Shown one piece after another: positions 1 to 6,390 of a DNA stretch of 8,278 nucleotides. Source of the DNA: Gemmatimonadota bacterium (GTDB taxonomy: Bacteria > Latescibacterota > UBA2968 > UBA8231); contig VXZF01000585.1 of the NCBI GenBank assembly GCA_009845645.1, positions 1 through 8,278 of the forward strand, given 5' to 3'. Position 1 is the stretch's first letter; every line of letters starts with the position of its first letter. Position numbers and translations under genes: made by a program. The notes beneath the pieces are model-generated. The model worked only from the letters and a program-made list of their open reading frames with translations, ran no database searches and was not told the DNA's origin.

Positions 1-629
1 CTCAGGTTTTCCCGCCGGATGTCGATCCGCTGAACATGCGCAATAGCTTGGTCAACACCTTGTTCATCAGCTCGGCCTTTCGGCAGCTTTCCAACCTCAA
101 CGTCATCAACAGCGTCCAGTGGATTCGCAACAGCCAAGCCGAGGACGAGTTTGAAGACGGCACCCAGCAGGAAGCCGGAGTGCTTTCGACCTTTACCATG
201 GTCAACCGACTCGACTATACGATCAGTGCTGGTAACCTGAACATCCGCCCGATGTTCAAGCACCTGTTCTTGCGCGATCATTCTAGCGTGCTCGAAGACG
301 CCACGGGCGATGGCAGTATTCGCTCGTTCTCGATTTATGCACCAATCGTCAGAACTCGCTTCGACCTGACGACCAAGTCCAATCTGCAACTGGGCTTCCA
401 AGGCTTCCCTTTCTGGCGACACACGAGCTTGGACCGGGTGGACGAGCGCAACGATTTTAAGGAGTGGACGCTGGTGCTGATGATGAGCAACCGCTCAGAT
501 CACTACGGCTACAATCTCGCCTCCCAGTTTGGCTTCATTAGAACCAGCCGGGAGTACGACGATGCCACTCGCGCTTCCGATAGCTTCGACAACTCGCGCC
601 TGTTCTTTGATATTGTGGCCGGGTTCTAG
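1..629 (+). CDS. C-terminal part of a probable outer-membrane beta-barrel protein (5' truncated)
   Basis: The frame is open from the left edge (first whole codon at position 3) to TAG at 627-629, so the true start lies outside the window; the Met at 36 is probably internal. About 208 residues are visible. They contain stretches with alternating polar and hydrophobic or aromatic residues typical of membrane beta-strands, for example LNVINSVQWIRN, TISAGNLNIRPMFKHLFL, FDLTTKSNLQLGFQGFPF and HYGYNLASQFGFIRTSRE, separated by charged, Asp-rich turns. The protein ends in FFDIVAGF. A terminal Phe after a final amphipathic strand is the usual BAM-recognition signature of outer-membrane barrels. No catalytic motif is visible and the family cannot be named. 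A large barrel enzyme or receptor of the DUF5916 or TonB-receptor-like type is possible but not shown. It ends 18 bases before the TPR gene, so it may share its transcript. Confidence 0.6.
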   Translation, partial: QVFPPDVDPLNMRNSLVNTLFISSAFRQLSNLNVINSVQWIRNSQAEDEFEDGTQQEAGVLSTFTMVNRLDYTISAGNLNIRPMFKHLFLRDHSSVLEDATGDGSIRSFSIYAPIVRTRFDLTTKSNLQLGFQGFPFWRHTSLDRVDERNDFKEWTLVLMMSNRSDHYGYNLASQFGFIRTSREYDDATRASDSFDNSRLFFDIVAGF

Positions 630-633
630 GCTT

Positions 634-638
634 AGGAG
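634..638 (+). promoter_or_regulatory. Ribosome binding site of the TPR gene
   Basis: AGGAG lies nine bases before the ATG at 648 in the 18-base gap after the upstream stop codon. It supports 648 as the start of the long TPR protein, although the resulting signal sequence lacks a basic n-region. Confidence 0.65.
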
Positions 639-647
639 ATTGACACC

Positions 648-3600
648 ATGATTCTGGTAAATCTGCTGCTAATCGCAGCGGTCGGCGTGGCTGCCAGCCT
701 GAGCACGCGTTTCTTCTCGCCGGTGGAATTGCAAGACCGCTTTGAGGAAGGTCAGAAACTCTATGCGCTGGGGGACTACGACAGAGCCATTGAGCGCTAT
801 GAGGTCATTCTCTCCACTGAGAGCAATGCCATGATCAACGTGGAGGATGTAACCGTAGCGGTTGACGAGTTCATTCTGCCGGTGCGCGTGGGGGCTACCT
901 ACCAGCTAGGCAATACCTACAACAAGTTAGGTCTCGAAAAATTGCAGCGCTCGCAGTTTTTGCGCTCAGAAAAAAAAGAGGCCGAGGCCGACGCTCGCTA
1001 CGAGGAGGCACTGCAAGATCTAAACAAGAGCCGCGACCACTTCCGCACCCTAGCCGCGGACGAGAGCGTCGATGAGCGCACTCGGGTGATGGCGCAGTAC
1101 CAGATGATTCAAACGAGTTACCAACTCAAGGAGTACGAGCAGGTCGTTGAGGAAGGGGATGAGCTACTACGCAGATTCCCCCATAGTCTCTATGAGGCAT
1201 CTGTTCACTACGACCGCGCGTGGTCCTATTTTGAGTTGGAGCGCTACGAGGAGGCCATCGCCAGCTTCAAGCAGGTGTTGATCTTGGCTCCCAGAGGCTC
1301 CAACGCCGATCGCTCGCTCTTCCAAATTGCCGAGAGCTACGACAAGCTCGGGCAGTACGAGGAGGCACTGGAGTACCTCGATCGCCTCATCGCCCGCTAC
1401 GACTTCGCGCAGATGACCGAGGAAGAAATCATCGAGATGACCACCCTCAAGCTCAAGGGCTTGGTCAAGGAGACAGCGCGGGAGCTAGTCGCCAAGGCTC
1501 ACTTGAAAAAGGGCGATATCTACGCGCATAACGGCGAGGTCGAAAAGGCCCTCGCCTCTTATGCCGTGCTTCCGGCCGAGTACGCGGCTGAGCCAGTCTT
1601 GGTGCAAAATAGCTATATCCGCATCGCCGAGTTGGTGCAGAAGGAACAGGGCACGACAGCGGCCATCGCCGCGTACAAGGACGCCATCGAAAAGGTTGAG
1701 GACAAACTCTTTCAAGCCCGCACGCAGCTAACGGTCGCCCTGATGCTTTTCGATCAGGAGGAGTACCTCAAGTCGGCCCAAGAATACGAGATATATCTCA
1801 AGGCCTACGGCGATGTGGCCCAGCGCATCGGCTTCGACCGCTACAAGGTTCTCTTTCGCATCGCTCAGTGCCACCAAGAATACGGGCGGCAGGTCCTCAG
1901 CGAAGACCCGGCTAGAGCGGACGAGGAAATCACCAAGGCGCTCGAAAGCTACGACCAACTTCTGAGCGAGCGCGAGGACAATGTCCTGATACCGGACGTG
2001 CTTTTCAACGCCGGCTTTGCCAACCAACTCCTAAAGAAGGACGAAGCGGCGCAGCCGCTGTATCAGCGATTAGTCGATGAGTATGCGGACCATCCGGCGG
2101 CTCCCAACGGCCTTTTGCAGTTGGCTCGCATAGCCTATGCCGCATCCGAACTCAAACAGGCCGAGGAGATCTATACAGCCTTCCTCAACCGCTTCCCGGA
2201 TTCGGAACTGCGCAATACGACGCGGATGGAATTGGGACTCACCTACAAGCGCCTCCAGGATACAGATAGCGCCATCGCCGCCTATGAGACAGTGGAAGAA
2301 GGTTGGGACAAGTGGCCTACCGTGCAGGTCGAGTTAGCCGAGCTATACATGGGCAAACAAGAGTACGAAAAGGCGCGCAAGGCTCTCTCTAGTGCCTTGG
2401 ATCGGGCCGACGACAACACCCTAAGAGGCCAAATGCACTACACCTTGGCTCGGGTACATTTCGCCGAGGACAATTTCGCGGGTGCGATCAACTCTTGGGG
2501 GCAGGCCATTGCGCTGAATCCGCCCGTGCACATCCTGCAAAATTCGCTGCTGGCCCGCGGCGGTGCGTACTACGAGGTCGCCAAACAGCAAGACGCCGTC
2601 GGCGATACGGCCAAGGCCCGCGTGAGCTATGAGGCATCGCTGGAGGATATGAAGGCCCTGCTCGAAAGCGATCCTGCGCCCCAGATAAAGGACAGCGCCT
2701 TCCGCACGCTGGGGGCGGGCATGATCCGCCTGGGGCGGCAAGAAGAGGCAGCTAGCTACTATCAAGAGCTCATCGCCGCGTCGGACGACCCCCAAGAGCA
2801 GGCGACCTTTAGCATGCTCCTGACCGAGCTGTACTACGATCAGCAGGACTTTGTCCAAGCCGAAAAATTCGCTCGTCAGCTCCTCGACATGCAGTTTGAA
2901 GACGACAATCAGGCGGGTTACTACCGCAAAGAACGCGCCTATTCCATCATCGGCAACGCGCTGCTGCAGCAAAAGAAGTACGAGGAAGCCGCCCGCATCT
3001 TTGCCCAAGGTCTCAAGCGCTATCCGAATTCGGGCGAGAGCGGCAACTTGGCCTTCTCCAAGGGCTTTGCCGAAATCAGCTACGGCGACTACGAGACAGC
3101 AGCCAAGAGCTTCAAATCCTTTGTTGACAAATATCCGCGCAACGCCAACCGCATTCACGGCCAGTACTATCTGGCCCACAGCCTCCAAGCCCTGACGCGG
3201 TTTAAGGAGGCCGCGACCGCTTTTACCGAACTGGTCGAGCGCTATCTCCAGTCCCAATACGAGGAAGAAGCGCTTTTTCTTATTGGCGAAAACTACTACA
3301 ACGAGCAAGCCTTTGCCGAGGCCGTGACCGCATACCAAGCCCTCTTGGCCAAATATTCCCAAGGGCCATACGGCGGGTCGGCGCAGTACGCGTTGGCTTG
3401 GTCCTTTGTCGAACAAGAGGAGATGGAGCAAGCAGTAGGCGCGATGCAAGACCTAGTTGCCAATTACCCCGAGAGCGAATTCGCTCCCAAAGCGCAGTTT
3501 ACCATTGGCGACTACTACTACAATATCCAGTCTTATGACGAGGCTATGGCGGCCTACGAGAAAGTACTCAAGCTATATCCCAACTCCGAGGAGGCGTCAC

Positions 3601-3920
3601 GGGCCACAACTTTAGTGGAAGAGCTAAGCGAGATACAGGCCAGCTTTAGCTACAACGAGGCCATGAAGCTCTTTGAAGCCAAAGACTACGAGCAGGCCGT
3701 GCCAGCTCTACAGAAAATTATCCGCGATTATCCCGGCACCTATACGGAATTGGCTGCGTACTGCAACTTGGGGCTGGTCTATGAAATCACGCGCCAGTGG
3801 TCGCAGGCGGTGGAAAACTATCAGGTAGTGGAAGAAAAGGGTGGGGACAAGCCGGAAAACGCCGATGTAGTCAGTTTTGCCAAGCTGCACCGAGAATGGA
3901 TTGTGGAAAACCGACTATAG
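648..3920 (+). CDS. Large exported TPR-repeat protein, probable periplasmic scaffold
   Basis: This is a 1090-residue protein. Residues 1-18 are hydrophobic (MILVNLLLIAAVGVAASL) and look like a signal peptide or membrane anchor, though no Lys or Arg precedes the hydrophobic core. From about residue 30 to the end it is a near-continuous run of TPR-type helical hairpins. Examples are GQKLYALGDYDRAIERYEVIL (35-55, first repeat), YDRAWSYFELERYEEAIASF (from about 188) and IAESYDKLGQYEEALEYL. I count at least a dozen by eye. Around residues 940-988 the YPESEFAPKAQFTIGDYYY stretch, followed by another repeat and YPNSEEASRA, has the spacing of the CpoB/YbgF and BamD class of periplasmic TPRs. No enzymatic motif is seen. 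TPR arrays bind proteins, and CpoB binds TolA in the Tol system. With ExbB/ExbD genes directly downstream, the likely role is a periplasmic scaffold or adaptor for that motor (inference). Repeats in frames other than this one are compositional shadows. Confidence 0.85.
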   Translation: MILVNLLLIAAVGVAASLSTRFFSPVELQDRFEEGQKLYALGDYDRAIERYEVILSTESNAMINVEDVTVAVDEFILPVRVGATYQLGNTYNKLGLEKLQRSQFLRSEKKEAEADARYEEALQDLNKSRDHFRTLAADESVDERTRVMAQYQMIQTSYQLKEYEQVVEEGDELLRRFPHSLYEASVHYDRAWSYFELERYEEAIASFKQVLILAPRGSNADRSLFQIAESYDKLGQYEEALEYLDRLIARYDFAQMTEEEIIEMTTLKLKGLVKETARELVAKAHLKKGDIYAHNGEVEKALASYAVLPAEYAAEPVLVQNSYIRIAELVQKEQGTTAAIAAYKDAIEKVEDKLFQARTQLTVALMLFDQEEYLKSAQEYEIYLKAYGDVAQRIGFDRYKVLFRIAQCHQEYGRQVLSEDPARADEEITKALESYDQLLSEREDNVLIPDVLFNAGFANQLLKKDEAAQPLYQRLVDEYADHPAAPNGLLQLARIAYAASELKQAEEIYTAFLNRFPDSELRNTTRMELGLTYKRLQDTDSAIAAYETVEEGWDKWPTVQVELAELYMGKQEYEKARKALSSALDRADDNTLRGQMHYTLARVHFAEDNFAGAINSWGQAIALNPPVHILQNSLLARGGAYYEVAKQQDAVGDTAKARVSYEASLEDMKALLESDPAPQIKDSAFRTLGAGMIRLGRQEEAASYYQELIAASDDPQEQATFSMLLTELYYDQQDFVQAEKFARQLLDMQFEDDNQAGYYRKERAYSIIGNALLQQKKYEEAARIFAQGLKRYPNSGESGNLAFSKGFAEISYGDYETAAKSFKSFVDKYPRNANRIHGQYYLAHSLQALTRFKEAATAFTELVERYLQSQYEEEALFLIGENYYNEQAFAEAVTAYQALLAKYSQGPYGGSAQYALAWSFVEQEEMEQAVGAMQDLVANYPESEFAPKAQFTIGDYYYNIQSYDEAMAAYEKVLKLYPNSEEASRATTLVEELSEIQASFSYNEAMKLFEAKDYEQAVPALQKIIRDYPGTYTELAAYCNLGLVYEITRQWSQAVENYQVVEEKGGDKPENADVVSFAKLHREWIVENRL

Positions 3921-3957
3921 TGAGCTTTTAACGCAACGCAAAGTAGGACACAATACC

Positions 3958-3963
3958 GGGAGG
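3958..3963 (+). promoter_or_regulatory. Ribosome binding site of the ExbB gene
   Basis: GGGAGG stands five bases before the ATG at 3969. The 48-base gap after the TPR gene (3921-3968) holds no terminator-like hairpin and no convincing promoter, so cotranscription with the TPR gene is likely. Confidence 0.65.
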
Positions 3964-3968
3964 TTGTA

Positions 3969-4643
3969 ATGGAGCAGAATTTTTTAGTTGACCAGTTTTT
4001 CAAAGGCGGGCCTATCATGTGGCCTCTGTTGCTCTGCTTGCTGATCGCCCTAGCCATCATCATAGAACGGCTGTGGCGTCTGCTGACGGTCCCGGGCGAA
4101 GAGGAGGCCGAACAGCAGCTCAACGAGGCCGAGGAAGTGCTCAGAAGCCAAGGCGAAGGCGGGGCCATTGAGCTGTTTCGCCAGGGTAGTGGGGTGCTCA
4201 ACTTCATCTTCGCCGCGTTGGTGAAGCGCTACGATACCTTGGTGCTGGAAAATCGCACGGACCTAGAGGACATGCGCCAAGAGTTGATCTTGGCTACTGA
4301 GGAGGCTGGCGAGATGTATCTCGGCCGCCTCCTCAACGCGCTCGGAACCATTGGCGTCCTTTCTCCGCTGATGGGGTTGTTGGGCACGATCATGGGTATG
4401 ATTAATGCCTTCGACGCGATTGCCCGCGCCGGGGCTGGCGATCCGGCGGCTGTGGCCAGCGGCATCTCCGAGGCCCTGATCACGACGGCCAGCGGCCTCA
4501 TCGTCGCTATTCCGACCATCATCTTCCACCGCTACCTCTCCGGCCGTGCGGAAAAGGTCTTCAAGAGCGTGGAGCTATACTGCCACGCCTTCGCCAATAC
4601 CCTGCTGGTGCGCTTCCAAGCCAGTCAGCAGGAGGCCGGCTAG
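3969..4643 (+). CDS. MotA/TolQ/ExbB-family proton channel subunit
   Basis: At 224 residues it has the normal length for TolQ/ExbB. It is the inner-membrane pentamer-forming subunit that, with ExbD/TolR peptides in its pore, converts proton flow into mechanical work in the envelope. The three expected membrane segments are visible at about 17-36, 124-146 and 166-188, with a cytoplasmic loop of roughly 85 residues between the first two. The two conserved pore threonines are present: T140 in LLGTIMGM and T173 in EALITTASGL. Their 33-residue spacing equals that of E. coli ExbB T148 and T181, and E168 matches E176. The short N-terminus (MEQNFLVDQFFKGGPIMWPL) is standard. The sequence does not decide between ExbB, TolQ or a gliding-motor AglR-like role, so no symbol is given. 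The two ExbD-like genes follow after 18 bases. Confidence 0.94.
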   Translation: MEQNFLVDQFFKGGPIMWPLLLCLLIALAIIIERLWRLLTVPGEEEAEQQLNEAEEVLRSQGEGGAIELFRQGSGVLNFIFAALVKRYDTLVLENRTDLEDMRQELILATEEAGEMYLGRLLNALGTIGVLSPLMGLLGTIMGMINAFDAIARAGAGDPAAVASGISEALITTASGLIVAIPTIIFHRYLSGRAEKVFKSVELYCHAFANTLLVRFQASQQEAG

Positions 4644-4661
4644 GCAGAAAGAGACGCAGCG

Positions 4662-5081
4662 ATGCGGCAGAGACGAAAAAGCGGATACGGCAAAAGCGCC
4701 TTTAAGACCTCGGAAAACCCGGATCTGACTCCGCTGATCAACTGCATGTTCTTGCTGTTGGTTTTCTTCATGGTGGCGACCACCTTCGTCAACCCCAAGG
4801 GCTTGAGCGTAGATCTGCCCGGTGGCGAAGGCGAGTCGCGAGCGACCAAAGACATGAACATCGTGATTGACCCGGATCAGACGATCCAAGTCAACGGCGA
4901 GATCACGGATAAGGCGAGATTGGCGGAAAAAATCCGCCAAGTCATTGAAGCCGACAATACCAAGAACGTGATCTTGGAGTCTGCGCGCTCAATACCGCAC
5001 TCCTATGTGGTGCAGGTGATGGACATCGCCCGCGGCGAGGGCATTGAGGCCATCGCCTTCGCCAAGAGCGGAGAAGGATAG
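4662..5081 (+). CDS. ExbD/TolR-family protein 1, with Asn at the essential Asp position
   Basis: This is a 139-residue protein, close to the usual ExbD/TolR length. It has a basic cytoplasmic N-terminus (MRQRRKSGYGK), one membrane helix at about 25-44 and a periplasmic domain of about 95 residues. The domain has the family pattern: LSVDLPG after the helix, IVIDPDQTIQVNGE, then a terminal SYVVQVMDIARGEGIEAIAFA. The family hallmark before the helix is NxTPxID, whose Asp (E. coli ExbD D25, TolR D23) is required for proton coupling. Here it reads DLTPLIN, with N27 encoded by AAC at 4740-4742. An acidic residue sits instead at D21, six residues upstream, although Asp there also occurs in ordinary family members. 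The gene is intact and well packed between its partners, so it does not look like a decaying copy. It may act as a non-protonatable partner of the second ExbD (inference). A weak AAAGAG at 4648-4653 precedes the start. Confidence 0.92.
   Translation: MRQRRKSGYGKSAFKTSENPDLTPLINCMFLLLVFFMVATTFVNPKGLSVDLPGGEGESRATKDMNIVIDPDQTIQVNGEITDKARLAEKIRQVIEADNTKNVILESARSIPHSYVVQVMDIARGEGIEAIAFAKSGEG
5070..5077 (+). promoter_or_regulatory. Ribosome binding site deciding the start of the second ExbD gene
   Basis: GGAGAAGG lies eight bases before ATG 5086, inside the last codons of the first ExbD gene. It favours 5086 over the in-frame ATG at 5044, whose extra 14 residues (MRPSPSPRAEKDSV) overlap the upstream gene and match nothing expected at an ExbD N-terminus. 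The arrangement suggests translational coupling of the two ExbD genes. Confidence 0.65.
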
Positions 5082-5085
5082 CGTC

Positions 5086-5505
5086 ATGGCTAGACGGAGA
5101 CAGTCGCTGGCCGAAAAAGCCGGCGAATTTGAGCTGAATCTGACGCCGATGATCGACGCAGTGTTCCTGCTGCTGATCTTCTTTATGACCACCACGGTCT
5201 TCGTCAAGGCCACTCAGCTCAAGATCGAGCTGCCCGACTCGGTTCACTACGACCAGCTCAAGTCCGAAAAGAAGCTGAATCTGCGCATTTCGAGCGAGGG
5301 CCAGCTCGAGATCAACGGGCAGCTTGTGGCTATGGGGCAGCTAGCGAGTTGGTTAGAGGGCGAGAAGGTCCGCAGCGGCTCATCGACGCTGATTATCACT
5401 GCGGACGCGGATGCTGCACACGGCCATATTATCGACGCGATGGAAACGGCCACCATGGCGGGCATAGAAAAGATCGACATCGAAACCGAGGAACCAACCA
5501 ATTGA
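5086..5505 (+). CDS. ExbD/TolR-family protein 2, canonical Asp present
   Basis: From ATG 5086 the protein has 139 residues, the same length as its neighbour, but its sequence is clearly different. It has a basic N-terminus (MARRRQSLAEK) and then the family motif ELNLTPMIDAVFLLLIFFM, with the proton-coupling Asp at D24 (GAC, 5155-5157) at the start of the single membrane helix, about 22-40. The periplasmic domain follows, with LKIELPDS, LNLRISSEGQLEINGQ and a terminal HGHIIDAMETATMAGIEKID, matching ExbD/TolR. It would sit in the ExbB pore as the stator or transmission peptide. It starts four bases after the first ExbD stop, so the pair is probably made in equal amounts and may form a heterodimer, as ExbD works as a dimer in the ExbB pentamer (family knowledge; heterodimer is inference). 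Confidence 0.93.
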   Translation: MARRRQSLAEKAGEFELNLTPMIDAVFLLLIFFMTTTVFVKATQLKIELPDSVHYDQLKSEKKLNLRISSEGQLEINGQLVAMGQLASWLEGEKVRSGSSTLIITADADAAHGHIIDAMETATMAGIEKIDIETEEPTN

Positions 5506-5520
5506 CAACAGCTAGCAAAA

Positions 5521-5526
5521 AGGGAG
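5521..5526 (+). promoter_or_regulatory. Ribosome binding site of the lipoprotein gene
   Basis: AGGGAG lies ten bases before ATG 5537 in the 31-base gap after the second ExbD gene. It is slightly far but usable, and supports 5537 rather than the next Met at residue 6. Confidence 0.5.
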
Positions 5527-5536
5527 TTGCAATTTT

Positions 5537-6304
5537 ATGAGAGAGAGGTACATGGCGCTCATCGGCTTAGTGGCGCTCGGGCTGGTCTGGAGTTGCGGGG
5601 GGCTGGTGCCGCCCCAACTCGCGTACGACCTACACGTGATATCCATCCTGCCCGAGGGCCGCGGCGATTACACCATCGATCCGGACGACAGTTCAACGGT
5701 CTTTAGTAAAGAGGGACTTTTAATCCGGGTGCGGCATCTGAGCGATGCCGAGCTCAACGAGCGCTTCCCGCCCCTGTACGATGGTCGCCACGTCAACCCT
5801 TATACCCGGGATGATATCGATCCTGAAAAGGGCTATATCCCTCCGCGGTTTACTGTTTTTGAAGTCGAGGTCATAAATAAGACCTATGCCAAGATCGAAT
5901 TCGATCCGGCCAAGGCGACTATGGAATCGGGCGGCGAGACCCATCGCTACTACGATCCCGGGCGCGAGGGGGCCGTCGTGTTGGGGGGTAACAGCTTCAC
6001 CAAGTACTACAAAATGGAGTTGGGCACTTCGGGTAATGAGCGCGAAATCAACTTGGAGCGCATGGGCATTATCTACAAGACGGTCTTTCACCGCCATCGA
6101 CCGATCTTCCGCGATAGTAGCCAAAAAGGCATGTTGGTCTTCGACCCGTTGTTGCCAGAAAACGACGAGTTGCTGCTCACATTCCACGAATTTGTGCTGT
6201 CGTTTGACGCCAGTGGCAATCCGGAAGAGACCATCGACGTCGAGTTCCGCTTTGCGGTAGACCAAGGAACGAGGGAAAAGGCCAGCGCGGGCGGGGCGGG
6301 CTGA
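5537..6304 (+). CDS. Predicted lipoprotein of unknown function
   Basis: This is a 255-residue protein with a lipoprotein signal peptide: a charged n-region (MRERY), a hydrophobic core (MALIGLVALGLV) and a lipobox-like VWSC with Cys20. The Trp at -2 is not the commonest residue. The mature part looks mainly beta-stranded, with segments such as LLIRVRHLSD, FTVFEVEVINKTYAKIEFD and LLLTFHEFVLSF, suggesting a beta-sandwich. The phrase FEVEVINKTYAKIEFDPAKA resembles extracellular domains that read as 'effects on neighbouring strands' (DUF4352-like), but I cannot assign a family. An Asp/Pro-rich segment, NPYTRDDIDPEKGYIPPRF, lies near residues 85-105. No catalytic motif is recognised. Its place directly after the ExbB/ExbD genes, in the same direction, suggests an envelope partner of the motor (inference). 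The C-terminus is a low-complexity Gly/Ala tail. Confidence 0.8.
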   Translation: MRERYMALIGLVALGLVWSCGGLVPPQLAYDLHVISILPEGRGDYTIDPDDSSTVFSKEGLLIRVRHLSDAELNERFPPLYDGRHVNPYTRDDIDPEKGYIPPRFTVFEVEVINKTYAKIEFDPAKATMESGGETHRYYDPGREGAVVLGGNSFTKYYKMELGTSGNEREINLERMGIIYKTVFHRHRPIFRDSSQKGMLVFDPLLPENDELLLTFHEFVLSFDASGNPEETIDVEFRFAVDQGTREKASAGGAG

Positions 6305-6356
6305 GTCCCCAGCGCTGCGCCGCATCTGGATAACGTATGGCAGGATATCTCATTGC

Positions 6357-6390
6357 GAGGAGCTGGACCTTCCGTCTAGCTCCTCTTTTT
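6357..6390 (+). terminator. Rho-independent terminator-like hairpin
   Basis: The arms GAGGAGCT (6357-6364) and AGCTCCTC (6378-6385) are perfectly complementary. The stem continues inward with a G-T wobble (6365/6377) and GAC/GTC (6366-6368 with 6374-6376), giving 12 pairs around the loop CTTCC. Five T residues (6386-6390) follow at once. This is the classic intrinsic terminator form and would end the transcript of the TPR-motor-lipoprotein genes. It is odd that the T tract is followed directly by ATG 6391, leaving no room for a separate promoter or leader for the next gene. It may therefore act as a partial terminator or attenuator inside the operon. Confidence 0.7.

Noticed and set aside
970..977. 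Run of eight A residues inside the TPR gene, a possible frameshift site
   Set aside because: It encodes an ordinary Glu-Lys-Lys segment and the frame continues for another 980 residues with intact repeats. No alternative product or stimulating structure is evident.
997..1370. Repeated DNA string TACGAGGAGGC (near 999, 1246, 1356), looking like a short direct repeat or internal ribosome sites
   Set aside because: It encodes the recurring TPR motif Tyr-Glu-Glu-Ala and no start codon with a plausible gene follows. It reflects protein repeats, not a DNA element.
2421..3449. Long minus-strand open frame of 342 codons opposite the TPR gene
   Set aside because: It mirrors the codon pattern of the plus-strand TPR gene, has no recognisable domain and no ribosome site was evident. 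The TPR frame opposite it is unambiguous.
5044..5085. Upstream ATG at 5044 as the start of the second ExbD
   Set aside because: It would overlap the first ExbD by 38 bases and add a Pro/Ser-rich stretch not expected at an ExbD N-terminus. ATG 5086 has a well-placed ribosome site.
5720..6325. Minus-strand open frame of 201 codons opposite the lipoprotein gene
   Set aside because: It has no domain pattern and covers a gene with a clear signal peptide, ribosome site and operon position on the plus strand.
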